Below the pieces are notes generated by a model. That model did not search any database. It saw only the letters and a list, made by a program, of their open reading frames with translations, and was not told the DNA's origin. Positions 10,297 through 21,867 of a stretch of 64,000 nt of DNA are shown here, one piece after another. Positions within the stretch are counted from its first letter, which is position 1; every line of letters begins with the position of its first letter. The DNA comes from Oegoconia quadripuncta. Taxonomy: Eukaryota > Arthropoda > Insecta > Lepidoptera > Autostichidae. Both the position numbers and the translations under genes were made by a program. The DNA lies in assembly GCA_949316235.1 (NCBI GenBank), contig OX438747.1, forward strand, positions 26,602,618 to 26,666,617, written 5' to 3'.

Positions 10297-10892
10297 TATA
10301 TATATATATATATATATACGTGATATGATGTTGCTCAAACATAGATCTACATTATTGATTGGGGCATAGTTGATTACACGAGATGGACTGCTTATCGGGG
10401 ATGCCTAATTTAGCAACTACTCGAAGTCACAGATTGAATAGATAGAATTTTATTCAAACTTTTCTAAAAACCTGGTTTCACAGACGTATGTGTCACCACT
10501 CTAGGGTTAACTGCATCCGTAACTCAATGGAAACAAAAAGATGCTGTTTATTCACAATGTTTGTCAAAGAAATCCATGAGTTGGAAATGTTGTTGGCTAT
10601 TAGCATTGCCTGGTTCCAACTAGTGATGCTACGAATATAGGCAATTGCATATGTGAATGGTTTGCATCAATTTAAACATTCGCATAAATCAATGTGCAAA
10701 TATTTGACATTCGTAACATCCCTAGTTCCAACTGTTTGAGATAAGCTAGCCGGTTCCCTAAATACAAGGTTAATATCAAGTGTGATTAGCATCGAGTTCT
10801 AATCCATTGTGCATAAAAACAGTTCCAGGTGACGACAAAGAGTAGGTTCTTATTATGGCTATTATCTTACTCAAAGCTTTTTGGTCATCTTA

Positions 10893-11285
10893 GGCCCGTA
10901 TTAATAAATCGTTCTTGAGGTTGCGTCTCAGTCACAATATTGTTTTTTTCTTTGATACCTACTGTTTTCATTTTTATTTTATTTATTTACATAGAATCAA
11001 CAGCATTATTACAAATTCTTATACCGAAAACTAATACCAAACTTATGCCAATTAAAGATTTCTATTATGTTACGACAATGGTTACCGTTAAAATTCAATG
11101 GGTAATGTTTTAATTAAATTACAATATAATTACAATCCAATTGGTACTATTACATTATTAATTAATAATATTATTATATGAATATCAATAAAAAACAAAT
11201 CAGTATGCAACGGATTCTCAAGCATCAACTTAATGTCATCTCAATGTAATCAATGCAATCTTGAGAATTGTTTATTAATACGGCC
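10893..11285. repeat. MITE (GGCCCGTATTAATAAA) interrupted by a LINE tail
   Basis: The left end GGCCCGTATTAATAAAT (10893) and right end TTTATTAATACGGCCC (about 11285) are inverted copies. Between them (about 10943-11210) lies a reverse-oriented LINE 3' tail beginning with a T-run and TTACATAGAATCAACAGC. The same composite is in gene B at 36154 onward. Related MITEs are at 25738, 29785, 42842, 43215, 53878 and 59986. Confidence 0.65.
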
Positions 11286-11412
11286 CCAAGTCACTAAAGC
11301 CTTTGCCACATCGAAAGCGACGCGGCGCGGTGCGGAGGTGTATTAGTGACGTTATAAGTAAATCTTTTAATTTCAGTTTGGTAAAATACTTCAAAAGTTA
11401 GAGTACGTCTCA

Positions 11413-11435
11413 TACGTACGTACGTACGTACGTAC
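11413..11435. repeat. (TACG)n microsatellite
   Basis: About six copies of a self-complementary tetranucleotide. The paralogous position in gene B (about 41071) has only one copy. Confidence 0.8.
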
Positions 11436-11603
11436 AATTTTTTATTGCTACAACGATTCCAGTACCAGTCTTACGTTCCCCATCACAATTTAACTATATG
11501 TATAACAGCAAGGCCTACATTATAGGTCAGAGAATAAACTTACTTTACTAATTAACTGAAGAAAAGAGTGACAGTGGAATATACAAAAATATTTTCATTT
11601 CAG

Positions 11604-11688
11604 GCTATGCTTTACGCTGATCATGTGAAACAAGAAGAAATGGTTATAGGGCCTGTAGTGTTGCAGCGAACCATTGCACCAAATGGAG
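11604..11688 (+). CDS. Zinc-finger gene A, exon 2
   Basis: 85 nt between a pyrimidine-rich acceptor TTTCATTTCAG and the donor GTGTGT. It encodes A-M-L-Y-A-D-H-V-K-Q-E-E-M-V and continues to A-P-N-G, leaving one nucleotide (G) to be completed by GT of exon 3. Homologous exons are at 41245 (gene B) and 52358 (gene C). The V-K-Q-E tetrapeptide is a second SUMO-type consensus. Confidence 0.8.
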
Positions 11689-12019
11689 GTGTGTGATATT
11701 GATAAGTAATCTTTATACACATTAAATCACTTCAAGCTCTTTTAGAGTCACATTGACTATATCCACAAAAGATTTTCCTAACATGTTTTATTTTGAATCG
11801 GTTATTAATTAGACATCGGTGGAAATTAATTTTTTAAAATTTAATTTTTTTATGTATATTTTAGTATCTCTTAAGTATCAATGGTGTCAAGAAATGCTTC
11901 TGAAACAAAAAGAGAATGAAGAAAAGAAGAAGAAGAAAAAATCGAGATGTTGGAAAAAGTAAATAGGAGTCACACACAACATAATAATCCATGGCACTAA
12001 TTGCGAGAAAGGTAAAGAA

Positions 12020-12511
12020 ATGGAAAAAATATTAGAAATAATTAACTCTGAAAAGGAAAATATGCTGAAGGATAGTGAAATCGACTACATTAGGAAATTA
12101 GGAAGTAAAGAGAAAAGCCCTATTTTAGTCAAACTAACAACATTGCGTAAAAAGCACATCATTTTAAAATTGAACAAGGATTTGAAAGGGAAGAACATAA
12201 AAATATCTGAAGACTATCCGAAAGCACATTATTGAAGAAAGAAAATCTCTATCTAACCAGCTTCTCGAAGAAAGGAAAAAAGGGAACATAGCATACATCA
12301 AATACAATAAACTAATTGTCATAGAAGGGAATAAGAACCAGAGAGAGAAAAGGAAGCACCAATCTACTCCCCCCTCAAAAGATGAAGAAAGTGCCAAACC
12401 AACAACTGCAGTCTCCTTTGGCAGACCTAACAAAATTAATAAAATAATGCAAACCCCAAAACTCAACTATGAGAGACAGAGGTCAGTTTCAATAGGCGAA
12501 CAGAGCAAATA
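12020..12511 (+). pseudogene. RTE LINE ORF1-like protein
   Basis: A lysine- and glutamate-rich frame with the segment S-P-I-L-V-K-L-T-T-L-R-K-K and K-I-S-E-D-Y. It shifts frame near 12217-12220 and continues with H-I-I-E-E-R-K-S-L to a stop at about 12511. Proteins with this layout precede the endonuclease in insect RTE elements and are thought to bind nucleic acid. The frame break is seen directly; the role is inferred. Confidence 0.6.
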
Positions 12512-12693
12512 GCAACCAAAAGACAACGGCAACCGGAAGATTCTTACACAACCATGCCAGACAAAGGAAAATGAAGTAACAAAACAAGTAGGTCCCAACC
12601 CGGCTGGTCACCGTGGGACTTTAGACCATAACCCTCTAGGATCAAAGCAACAATACCCAACAGTACTTAAAAAATGTAGAGCGAAAAAACAAT

Positions 12694-14855
12694 ATGTTTG
12701 TTGCAACTCTAAATACTCGTACCCTTAGAACTCAGGAATCTTTGCTAGAATTAGAATCTGCACTAGAAAACATAAAATGGGATATAATAGGTCTCTCAGA
12801 AGTTAGAAGACTGGGAGAGGAAATTTTAGATTATGGAAACTATATTTTATATTATAAAGGCGAGACACCCGGCATGTTTGGAGTTGGATTCTTGGTGAAG
12901 AGTCACCTACGGGAAGCCATCGACGAATTTATAGGCGTATCAGAGCGAACTGCAGTCCTAAACATAAACCTTCCTGGCTATAAAGAGAAGTGGTCTATAG
13001 TACAAGTATATGCTCCAACGGAACAAGCTACAACCGAAGAAAAAGATCGATTCTACGAAAACCTTAATACAGCTATTAACAAAACTAATAGGAATATTAT
13101 TGTCATGGGCGATTTTAACAGCCAGGTAGGCCCAAGAAAAATAGCAGAAGAATGTGTGCTGGGACAATTTAGTTCAGGTAAAAGAAATAATAATGGTGAA
13201 AGACTAATAAATTTCGCTCTGCAACATAAACTAAAAATAATGGACACTTGGTTTAAAAAAAATACAAATAGAAAGTGGACATGGATCTCACCAAACGGGA
13301 ACGTTAAAAACGAAATAGATTTCATTCTCACAAACAAACCAAAAACATTTAAAGATGTAGGCATTCTGAATCACGTAAACTTTAATACAAATCATAGAAT
13401 GGTACGAGGAAAAATTACCTCCATAAACCCAAAGAAAACTAGACAACATATAATATCAAAAAATCAGACCATACTCCTCCCAATTCCACATGACATCTTG
13501 CAATATATGAAACAAAGACTACCGATACACCAACAAGCAAGAACAATTCAAGACAAGTACAATATATTAAAAAAGAAACTACAGAATCTCCAGTCTATAC
13601 TATTACCACTTAATGCGAAAAAAGACAATATTGTAATAGAAGCTAGAAACCTTATGAATATAAGAAAACAAATGTTACAAGACAAGAAAAACAAACGGAA
13701 AGAGATTGCCAAGATTAGCAAAGAAATTAACGAAAACATAAAGAAACACAGGAAAAACATAAGAACTGAGAAAATTAATTTCCATATAGAAAAGTCGGGC
13801 GGGACCAAAAAAGCACTAAACGAGTTAAGAGAATCATCAACATGGATACCAAAAATGAAAAACAAAAATAAAAGAACGTTAACTAAAAGAAAAGACATAA
13901 CAAAAACTGCCACAGAATTCTACCGGGATTTATATAAAGATGCCCAGAAAGACCAAAGCGATGACGACATTCCTTCAATAACACCAGAGGAAAGTGTCCC
14001 ACCTATTCTAAAGAGTGAGGTCCTCAAAGCAGTTATGTCCCAAAAGAACTATAAAGCCCCGGGAGAGGACGGGATATACAATGAGACTATCAAAGGCACA
14101 ATAGAAATTACTCTGGAATATCTCACGAACCTGTTCAATGAAATATAAAAAAATTAAGAAATACCAGTAGAGTGGACAAAAACGTCGATAACTTTGTTAC
14201 ACAAAAAAGGAGACAAAGATTTGATTAACAACTACAGACCTATCAGCCTCATGCCGAACTTGTACAAGATATTCTCAAAAATAATATTGTCACGTATGAG
14301 CAAACAATTAGATGAAAACCAACCACCAGAACAAGCCGGCTTGCGAAGCAATTTTTCAACTATAGATCACATATATGTTCTGAACCAAATACTAGAAAAA
14401 TATAATGAATATGGCCTCAAATATTACTTAGCATTTATAGACTATAACAAAGCCTTTGATTCATTAAAACACAAATATATCTGGAAAGCTCTTAATGAAC
14501 AGGGAATAGAGAAAAAATATATTAGAATACTAAAAGAGATATTATTATACAGAACTAGTACAGCTACAATCCAACTAGAACGTAAGGGAGAGGAATTTAA
14601 AATCCAAAAGGGAGTGAGACAAGGACATCCCATGTCATCAAAGTTGTTCTCAGCTGTGCTAGAGCACATATTTAAAAATCTATACTGGGATGAACAGGGA
14701 CTAAACATAAACGGAGAATATCTACACCACCTGAGATTTGCTGACGACTTGATAATCCTTACAACATCGCCTAAACAACCTGAAAAAAATGCTCGAAGAG
14801 CTAACAAGTCACAGCCAACAAGTTGGACTAACAATGAATGTTTCGAAAACTAATG
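12694..14855 (+). pseudogene. RTE LINE endonuclease and reverse transcriptase, N-terminal and central part
   Basis: The frame opens with N-T-R-T-L-R and shows G-L-S-E-V-R-R, G-D-F-N-S-Q-V (about residue 138) and E-I-D-F-I-L, all endonuclease features. Two in-frame stops (14146 and 14155) precede the reverse transcriptase, which keeps the frame: N-Y-R-P-I-S-L, Y-N-K-A-F-D-S and the catalytic L-R-F-A-D-D-L. Near 14775 the frame shifts by one base; this frame then ends at about 14853. The product would be the retrotransposition enzyme, but the stops and the shift disable it. Confidence 0.85.
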
Positions 14856-15496
14856 GACAAAAGCAAACTATAAAAGTAAATAACGCTATCATAGAATATG
14901 TAGATGAATATGAGTACCTTGGACAAACAATATCACCAGTTGACCAAATTAAAAAAGAAATAGACAAAAGAATATGCAATTCATGGAAGCGATATTGGTC
15001 ATTAAAAGAAGTAATGAAAAACCAGTCAATCTCTATAGCAGACAAAAGTAAAATATTAAAAACATGTGTGATGCCATGTCTGTCATATGGATGTCAAACC
15101 TGGGCTATCACTAAAAAGAACATGAAAAAATTGGAAGTATGTCAAAATGGAATGCAAAGAAGTATATTAAATATAAAGAATAAAGACAGAGTCAGATTAT
15201 CGGACATAAGAGATAAAACAAAAGTCAATAAAATATCAACAACAATTAGAAAATTGAAATGGAAGTGGACATGACATATGCTTAGAGACAGACAAAATAA
15301 GTGGACACATAAAGTAACATACTGGTATCCAAGAGACGGAAAAAGAAGGAGAGGCAGACAAAACCAAAGACGGGAGGACGATATAAGAAAATTGGCAGGT
15401 GCATGTTGGACCAGAATAGCACAAGATCGATATATTTGGAAGATTCTAGAGGAGGCCTATGTCGAAGGACAGACTGAAAGGGTTGCTAATGTTTAA
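14780..15496 (+). pseudogene. RTE LINE reverse transcriptase C-terminal part
   Basis: Continues the preceding enzyme in a new frame, beginning L-K-K-M-L-E-E-L. It carries the thumb and tail segments E-Y-L-G-Q-T-I, S-Y-G-C-Q-T-W and L-K-W-K-W-T. A TGA stop (about 15272) replaces the glycine normally found before H-x-x-R. After it the tail G-R-R-R-G-R-Q and W-K-I-L-E-E-A-Y identifies the RTE clade. Confidence 0.82.
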
Positions 15497-15917
15497 CTAG
15501 TGTATTAAAATATTTTTTTTATATAATTAATATGTAAACTTTTCAGTAAATAAAGGCTTATTATTATTATAAGTATCAATGGTGTCAAACAATTATTCTT
15601 TGATTTTAATATTAAAACAATTTAGTTGTCGAACGCGAATAATTATTTTGATAAAAGAGATGTTGCAATTTTCCCAGTATCTATAAAGAAACGTAATTAA
15701 CCAAAGCCTATTAGGCAAATTTGGAGTCAAAAACAAAAGCCAACTTAAATTATAAAATGCGGTAAAGAATTCCATATATTAAATCATTGATTAAATTAAT
15801 TATATCATGCGTAGGTAACTTTGCCTCTATGTGTCTATTTCTATGTATGCAATTTTATATTTAGTTAATTTGAGAATAACACTGTCATTATCTTTGTCAT
15901 ATCATTCATATTTACTA

Positions 15918-16202
15918 TTACACCAGTTCGAAGTTTTTATCATTAACGAATTCATCTATGCTGTAATAAGATTTACCAATTAAGAAAGCCTTAAGCTTAT
16001 GTTTAAAGATATTATCATTTTCTTCAATTTTATGAGAGTCCGGTATTTTATTGTAGACTAGAATGCATCTATACAGTGGACTATTCCTGAACATCTCCAA
16101 TCTGGCTGTTGGAAGGACCAGTTTAGTTTTCCGGCGGTCACTTTTAACATGGTCAAAGAAATCGATGTGTTGTCTGACCAACATGGCAGTCTCCAGTACA
16201 TA
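15918..16202 (-). pseudogene. LINE A ORF2, C-terminal piece
   Basis: Reverse-strand frame with Y-V-L-E-T-A-M-L-V-R-Q-H, then R-C-I-L-V-Y-N-K-I-P and F-K-H-K-L-K-A-F-L, the usual LINE C-terminal pattern, ending at a stop near 15918. Its upstream part lies beyond the Tc1-type insertion at 16205-17116. Confidence 0.75.
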
Positions 16203-16204
16203 TA

Positions 16205-17116
16205 CAGGGTGCAATCGTTAAGTGTGCACAGGCGATTATTCCGTAACTATTATAGATATCAAAAGACTTTAAACTGATATCGAAAATACTTTACCTAATG
16301 AGTAAAATGACATTAATAACTTTTTAAAAATAAAACGAGAAATATCCAAAAAAATTACATTAAACACTCCCATACATTTAGCATGAGATAGTAGAGATTT
16401 TAGTTTCCATATTTTAAGTGGAATAGTATCAACTCATTTTACCCTTATAATTATGTATTATGATAGTGATGAATTTCAAGTAGATACACGTGTAGGTTAA
16501 TTATCTTACCACTTCAAATTAATAATAAACCTTGTTTCAATATGGCATTGATTTGAACTGGCTGAAAAGCGACATACTAAATAAAAACAAAAAAAAAGAT
16601 ACTATTTGGTGTTCGTTCTAAATTCAAATTCTTTATCGCGGATTCTCGTTCCCGCCAATTTATTGCGTTTTTTCAATTTGCGTCAATAATCGTGATTGTT
16701 GCATTTATTAATTAAAAAATGGCATATTCCAATACAGAAAAAAGGGACATGTTAAAAATGTACTACAAACATGATTGTAACAATAGGGCAGCCCTTATTG
16801 CCTACAGAAGAGAGTACCCAGATAGAGAAGTTCCTTCTGGAACGTATTTACGTAAGGTGGATCATTGTATTGCACAACGAGGACGTCACTTCGAACATCT
16901 GCTTTGAATAGGTACAAAATTTTGTACTTACTAAGAAATAAAATGTATGGGAGTGTTTAATATATTTTTTTTTGGATATTTCTCGTTTTATTTTAAAAAA
17001 GTTATTAATGTCATTTTACTCATTAGGTAAAGTACTTTCGATATCAGTTTAAAGTTTTTTGATATCTATAATAGTTACGGAATAATCGCCTGTGCACACT
17101 TAACGATTACACCCTG
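16205..17116 (+). mobile_element. Tc1/mariner-type element with 175-bp terminal inverted repeats
   Basis: The left arm (16205-16379) and right arm (16941-17116) are inverted copies differing at only a few positions and start CAGGGTG. The LINE reading frame is restored only if one TA is duplicated (16203-16204 and 17117-17118), so the target site is TA. The 912-bp element has one short frame and no catalytic domain, so it is an internally deleted, non-autonomous copy. Confidence 0.85.
16719..16907 (+). CDS. DUF4817-like helix-turn-helix peptide in a Tc1-type element
   Basis: 62 codons beginning MAYSNTEKRDML, with Y-Y-K-H-D-C-N-N-R-A-A and Y-R-R-E-Y-P-D-R-E-V-P. This resembles the N-terminal helix-turn-helix domain catalogued as DUF4817 in insect transposon proteins (recognised by eye, not by search). 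Such domains bind the element's inverted repeats. The frame stops before any DDE catalytic region, so this is the DNA-binding end of a longer transposase. It could act as a repressor peptide, but nothing here shows expression. Confidence 0.6.
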   Translation: MAYSNTEKRDMLKMYYKHDCNNRAALIAYRREYPDREVPSGTYLRKVDHCIAQRGRHFEHLL

Positions 17117-17118
17117 TA

Positions 17119-17392
17119 TAGATGGTAGAGTTAGAATTCTCTCCTTTTTAAAATGCGGTTTACAGGAGTCTCTAGGGCTTATATTATTTATTATTCGTAG
17201 ACATTTTTTTTGTATGATAAAAAGGTCATTAGCGTCTGTACTATGCCCCCACAGCATCACTCCATAGCGCAGCCAAGCGTATGCGTACGCGTAATAAGCG
17301 GACAAGGCACATTCACGCTTAGTGTTTGCTTTAAGCACCGTCAAGGCATAAACAAATTGTGATAATTTTGATTTCAATTTTTCCATTCTTTA
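17119..17392 (-). pseudogene. LINE A ORF2, middle piece
   Basis: Reverse-strand frame E-K-L-K-S-K-L-S-Q-F, then R-Y-G-V-M-L-W-G-H-S and I-I-Q-K-K-C-L-R-I-I, the region just after the reverse transcriptase core. It is bounded by the Tc1-type element on one side and by LINE B on the other. Confidence 0.75.
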
Positions 17393-17687
17393 TTGCAAAT
17401 AAACACAAAAGATACATTTGTCAGATACAAAGATACAAAGGTGAGCTTATCTCTAAGAGAGATCTCTTCCAGCCAACCCTATAAGCGGTTAGAGAGTGTA
17501 TAACGGGGAATAAAAAAAGGCGTACAACGCAATGGTGATTAAGTAAAAAAAAAAGTCTATAATACATTAATACTTGTAAATAACTAAATATAACTACATC
17601 AATATAATACTAAATAAACCTAAATAAAACATTTAATCAGATATATAATTAATATATTATATAAATATCAATATATAACATTACTTC

Positions 17688-18301
17688 TTATGCCAATTGC
17701 GACAGGTAGTGTTCTTTTAAGCGCTTTTTGAAAACTGGTGGTGTAGGGCTCTCTCGAATGTCTGCAGGAAGATCATTCCACAGCCGAGCAGCATACACGG
17801 TAAAAGAATTAAAAAAGAATTTAGAGTTAGCTAGGGGATAGTCCAGGGTCTTAGTAACGCATGCTCGTTTGGGGCGGGATTGGGGTAACAACTGGAACCG
17901 AGAACGAAGATATTCAGGGGCAGCGGAATTACTGAGAGTCTTAAAAAGAAGGGTCAAAATGTGTACCTTTCGACGGAGTCGAATGGGAAGCCATTTCAAC
18001 CGCGTACGAAATTCTGAAATGTGGTCGAACTTACGCAGGCCGAATATAAACCTGATGGCCTGATTTTGTAACCGCTCCAGCTTGTTAAGTAGCTCCGCCA
18101 TAGCGTCCAGGAAGCAAACATCCGCATAGTCCAGGAGAGGCAGCAAGAGCGTCTGAGCAAGCAGGAGCTTGGTTTTAGATGGGAGGAAATTCTGGAGTCG
18201 CTTGAGAGAGTGGTACGAGTAATGTATACGACTACTAACATTGTTGACGTGCGCAGACCAAGACAAGTTCCCGTCAATAATAAGGCCTAGATTTTTAACA
18301 G
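17688..18301 (-). pseudogene. LINE B ORF2, C-terminal region
   Basis: Reverse-strand frame of about 204 codons. It contains V-K-N-L-G-L-I-I-D-G-N-L-S-W and L-L-P-L-L-D-Y-A-D-V-C, then R-L-Q-N-Q-A-I-R-F-I-F-G and A-A-R-L-W-N-D-L-P, and stops at 17688. This is the post-catalytic portion of a Jockey/CR1-type reverse transcriptase. The frame is open throughout but cut off upstream by the DNA element at 18304. Confidence 0.8.
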
Positions 18302-18303
18302 TA

Positions 18304-19140
18304 CACGGTAAAAAAGGATTTCTTGAAATAAAGCAAATATCTTTCATTCAAGATAATAAAGTTTTGTATATAACCAAACACTTCAATGCTCTTGGATTAA
18401 GATTTACAGATTTTAATTTAATTGAAGACAATTAGACTTAAATAAAAATAATAGCGATTCTTACTCTAAAGTCACAGCTTTCAATTAAATGAAGAAACTA
18501 TCTTGCCTTAACTTAAAGTATTTGTAATACTACACCCAAGTTAGGTGGTCTTAGATTAAAAATAAATGGATTTTATTTAAGATAACGATTTTCTTAGATT
18601 AAGCTGAGTAAAGCATAATTAAAACAATATTGTTATTTTAAGATAATCATGTTTTATATGACAAAGAAGTCTAGTTCCGCCCAAGCAAAACTGCTCTCAA
18701 ATTAAAAACAAATTAACTAAATTAAAACTTCCACTTTCTCATCTTAAGAAAGTCATATTTTGTATTATAAAGAAGCCTATCTTCGACGAAGCACTGCCTG
18801 CTCTTACGTTAAAAGACATTAATTTAAGTTAAGCGGTTAGGTAAATTATATTAAAACAATATTGTTTTATTTTGAGAAAGTCATATTATCAATATAAGTT
18901 CTCTCAGTCTTTCTTAAAGACCACCGCTTCACAAAAATAAGATAATGCAGTCTTCATATAATAGAGAAGCCATTTTAAAACAAGATTATCAGGCTATTGA
19001 AAGAAGAAAATGAATCTGTTCTTCAGACAATATTGTCTTAGATCAGGGTAGGAAAAGCCTTCATTTAAGAGTATATTCATTTAGATAGAATAAATAATAT
19101 TTGTAATTGAGATACTCGTTTATTTAGTTTAAGAATTTGA
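18304..19140. repeat. Left subterminal region of the TA-flanked element
   Basis: Many short degenerate words such as CTTAGATTAAG and AAGAAAGTCATATT. The phrase ATTAAAACAATATTGTT occurs twice, near 18620 and 18858. The matching right subterminal region is 24545-25154. Confidence 0.5.
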
Positions 19141-19579
19141 TGGGCTTCATCAAAGAAGATGTAAGTATTGCAAATAGATAATGCATTACCAGATACCTTA
19201 CATAAACAAGAATTTTTCTTCAATGTAACAGTCATGCAACTCGTACTCGGTTACATAATTTTTTAAGTAAAATCCCAATCAATGTTATTCTTGGATTTTT
19301 ACTTACTATTTTTATGTAATCCTTCATGAGTAGACAAATGAATGTTACACAAATGAAATACCCTTGTTTTAGATAAGGCATCAGGTAATGCGTTACCTAT
19401 TGGCAATACTTACATTTCCTTGGATAAAATCCATCAACAACTTTCGTTTATGTATAGGTATCCCCAGGAAACTGAAAATTAAATTGTTGTAATTTTAAAA
19501 TTTATAAGTGTAGTAGAAGTAGTGATAATAAAACAAAAAAAATAAATTCAATTTTTTATTAATTAATCATAATAATCAC

Positions 19580-19700
19580 AATACCTTCTGTAGGGTTAAC
19601 TGGAAGAGATCTCTGTAGAGATAAGCTCACCTCTGTACTTATTTTCTGACTGATCTGTTTGTATTTTTTGTGTAATAAAGAATAAAGTAAGTAATAATCA
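19580..19700 (+). repeat. LINE B-type 3' tail fragment
   Basis: Contains GGAAGAGATCTCTGTAGAGA, then TAAGCTCACC, and ends near TGTAATAAAGAATAAAG, matching the tail of LINE B at 17400-17480 in the other orientation. No coding part. Confidence 0.6.
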
Positions 19701-19850
19701 CAATTAACAACAACAGTTGGTTTTACTGCTAAATTCATGTCGTATTCACTCAATTTTTTCCCCTAATTTTAATATATCCGCTATGTACGGCGCCATATTA
19801 TCATATTTGGTTATTTATTATTTCAGTTATTTCATAAACACAACATTGTA

Positions 19851-21867
19851 TTATAATAAAATGTGGTCACTCGCCTTAGGACATTTAACATTAAAGTGAT
19901 AACATTTAAACAATATATCAACAAAGTCAAAGGTATATCTAATTTTGTCAACCACCAAGTACAATTGAATATTCTGAAGGTTACCCAATAATGTTAAGTA
20001 CACAGGCTGTTTTCTTTTAAGTGCTTCCTCTTTCTGTTGCTCGATTATGTTGAGTATATCCGCTGGATTCTAAAAAAAAAGAAATATTGCAACTAACTTT
20101 CATATACTTATTCCTATAATACTGTCAATTTATTAGAAATCAAAAATAATTCACCTCAATCATTAACATTATGCTCTCAAGGCATTCTTGTACAGAGATT
20201 TTCTCTTTTTTATTATATCTTGCCTTAGTTGGTACTAAATGTACTAAAAAAGTTTGTGATGAGATTTTTTGATCTGAAAATAAAAAAAAATGTTTACCAC
20301 ATAGTCACAGTTACACTAGAACTAGTATTTTACAGACATGCCTCATATTATTCCACACCATCAACTCAGAACAACTATAACACTGTCTTACCTTCAAGGT
20401 CAATGTAGTTTAAGGGTGTCTCTAAAGCTGTCACTGTGTATTTTTCTTTGCAGTAAATAAGATCTCGAAGAAGTGGTCCCAATTTTTCAAAAAATTGTTA
20501 CAGTTGTCAAGACATAAAAAATTAAAATAATCTTCAATCTGAAAACAAAAAAACTAATCACCACACGAGTAATATCACGCGAATATTTCAGCACATAATA
20601 CCTCTACTTTCAAGATACATTATACATATTACGTAGTTATCGTTTTATACATTTATTCCATTATATGATGGCTGATAAAAGTGGAAATAACAGAAGAAAA
20701 TCATGCATTTTTGTACATAGTTAATTTTATTAAAATTAATTTTAATGACAAAAATGTGAATAATTTATTGCGTGCATAAATTTACTGGCATCTATTGTTA
20801 CTGCCTATACTCAGCCAACAATTAATTATGAAATTACACAAAAAAAATGTATTTTCAAAATTGTTCAGTTAAAAAAAAATTATCCTCTATTTCACAAAAA
20901 TAAAATAAAACTAACTTGTGCATCCAAGTATTCTGCTATTTTTTTCGTAGATCAATTCTACAGCCCAATTCTGGACACAATTCCTTTAATTGCTCATCCG
21001 TAATGTGTGATAAATGTGATTCATGAATTTCATTCTCTGAAAACAAACATAGAAAAATAAAACAAACAAGTAAATTTTTCTGGCAACTTTTCAGTACTTA
21101 CACATATTACTAGTCTTCTAAAATAGTCAAAGCAAGTCAAAAAAGTAAAGTAGTAGGTACTTAGTATTTTTTTGCTACAACAATAGAAAGGAAGGATATG
21201 TACATCTTCGCCCTGAATAATCCCTATTTAGGCAGATATAAATTCTTAAGAGTTTGTGCACAGCCACATCCACCGAGAACGAGATTTAGCCCCCAAAACT
21301 ATGACATGCGTGATGAACCGAAATGCCGGCAATATAAAAGAAGTCTGAACTTGTCTACTACACCTTGAAAAACGATCACCGTATTTCAGGTCGAAATATC
21401 CTTTGTCCGAATGACACCACATGAGTAAAGAAACTATTACGGAATTTCATTACTCTTGAGGTGACATGTTTTTAGGATGAGACGTTGCCGACCTAGGTAA
21501 GGAAGGATATCCTATGGCCGGGTGCCGGCATAATTTGATTGTCTTGTGTGGAAAAAAAACGAGGAATCAAAATGAACCACTTACCCTGGGTGCGAGGGAC
21601 ACACGGTTGCAGTCGCATTGTTTCGAATTCGGTTCGAACTAATCTCGTTTCTCAGTGACAGAAGCGGCAATGAACAAGGAGTCCACTTACTATATACCTT
21701 TGTATGTAATTGTACTTACTTTGAAAAGCTTCGATTATCTGATCAGGTGCACCCCAACTTCTCAATAAATTATCCATTGTCGTTCGTATTTGGCTTTTAA
21801 TATGTTTAAGCAGCAACAAACACTCTTTACACAACTCTAAGAAAAGTTTTTCGTCCAGTGATGACAT
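19851..21867 (-). pseudogene. Five-exon SAM-type gene carried by the TA-flanked element
   Basis: Minus-strand exons are complement(21867..21720), (21036..20916), (20538..20392), (20273..20155) and (20069..19851), each with GT and AG borders. Exons 1-2 encode a SAM-like module: L-L-R-S-W-G-A-P at the start and E-L-C-P-E-L-G-C-R-I-D-L-R-K-K near its end. Exon 5 encodes K-R-K-Q-P-V-Y-L-T-L-L-G-N and L-Y-L-V-V-D-K-I-R-Y, then Y-H-F-N-V-K-C-P-K-A. This layout resembles uncharacterised insect proteins often found with transposons. Two frame breaks exist, each one A short in an A-run: exon 2 has 7 where 8 restore the frame, exon 3 has 5 where 6 do. With both restored, phases agree across all exons and give 251 residues. 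SAM domains mediate protein association; the actual role is unknown. Confidence 0.6.

Larger units (their letters stand above)
8667..10329. mobile_element. 1.66-kb insertion in gene A intron 1 (absent from gene B)
   Basis: Gene B reads directly from TTTATTTCAGAAT to GTTGCTCGAGCATAG at 35577-35600. Gene A has 1663 bp between the same words. The insert holds an AT-rich block, a TG microsatellite, the mariner at 8999-10296 and a TA run. The outer part is an unidentified element or a second insertion event into which the mariner jumped. Confidence 0.65.
11891..15569 (+). mobile_element. RTE-type LINE with a 19-bp target duplication
   Basis: Both flanks carry TAAGTATCAATGGTGTCAA (11872-11890 and 15570-15588). 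Gene B intron 2 holds the single uninterrupted site (TTAAGTGTCAATGGTGTCAA at about 42367), so the 3679-bp element postdates the duplication or was never in gene B. It has an ORF1-like region, an APE endonuclease, reverse transcriptase and the RTE C-terminal segment, and ends in a TTATTATTAT tail. Several frame breaks mark it as dead. Confidence 0.9.

Noticed and set aside
13053..13913. Antisense open frames of 103 and 121 codons
   Set aside because: Hydrophobic shadows opposite the lysine-rich RTE endonuclease and reverse transcriptase frame.
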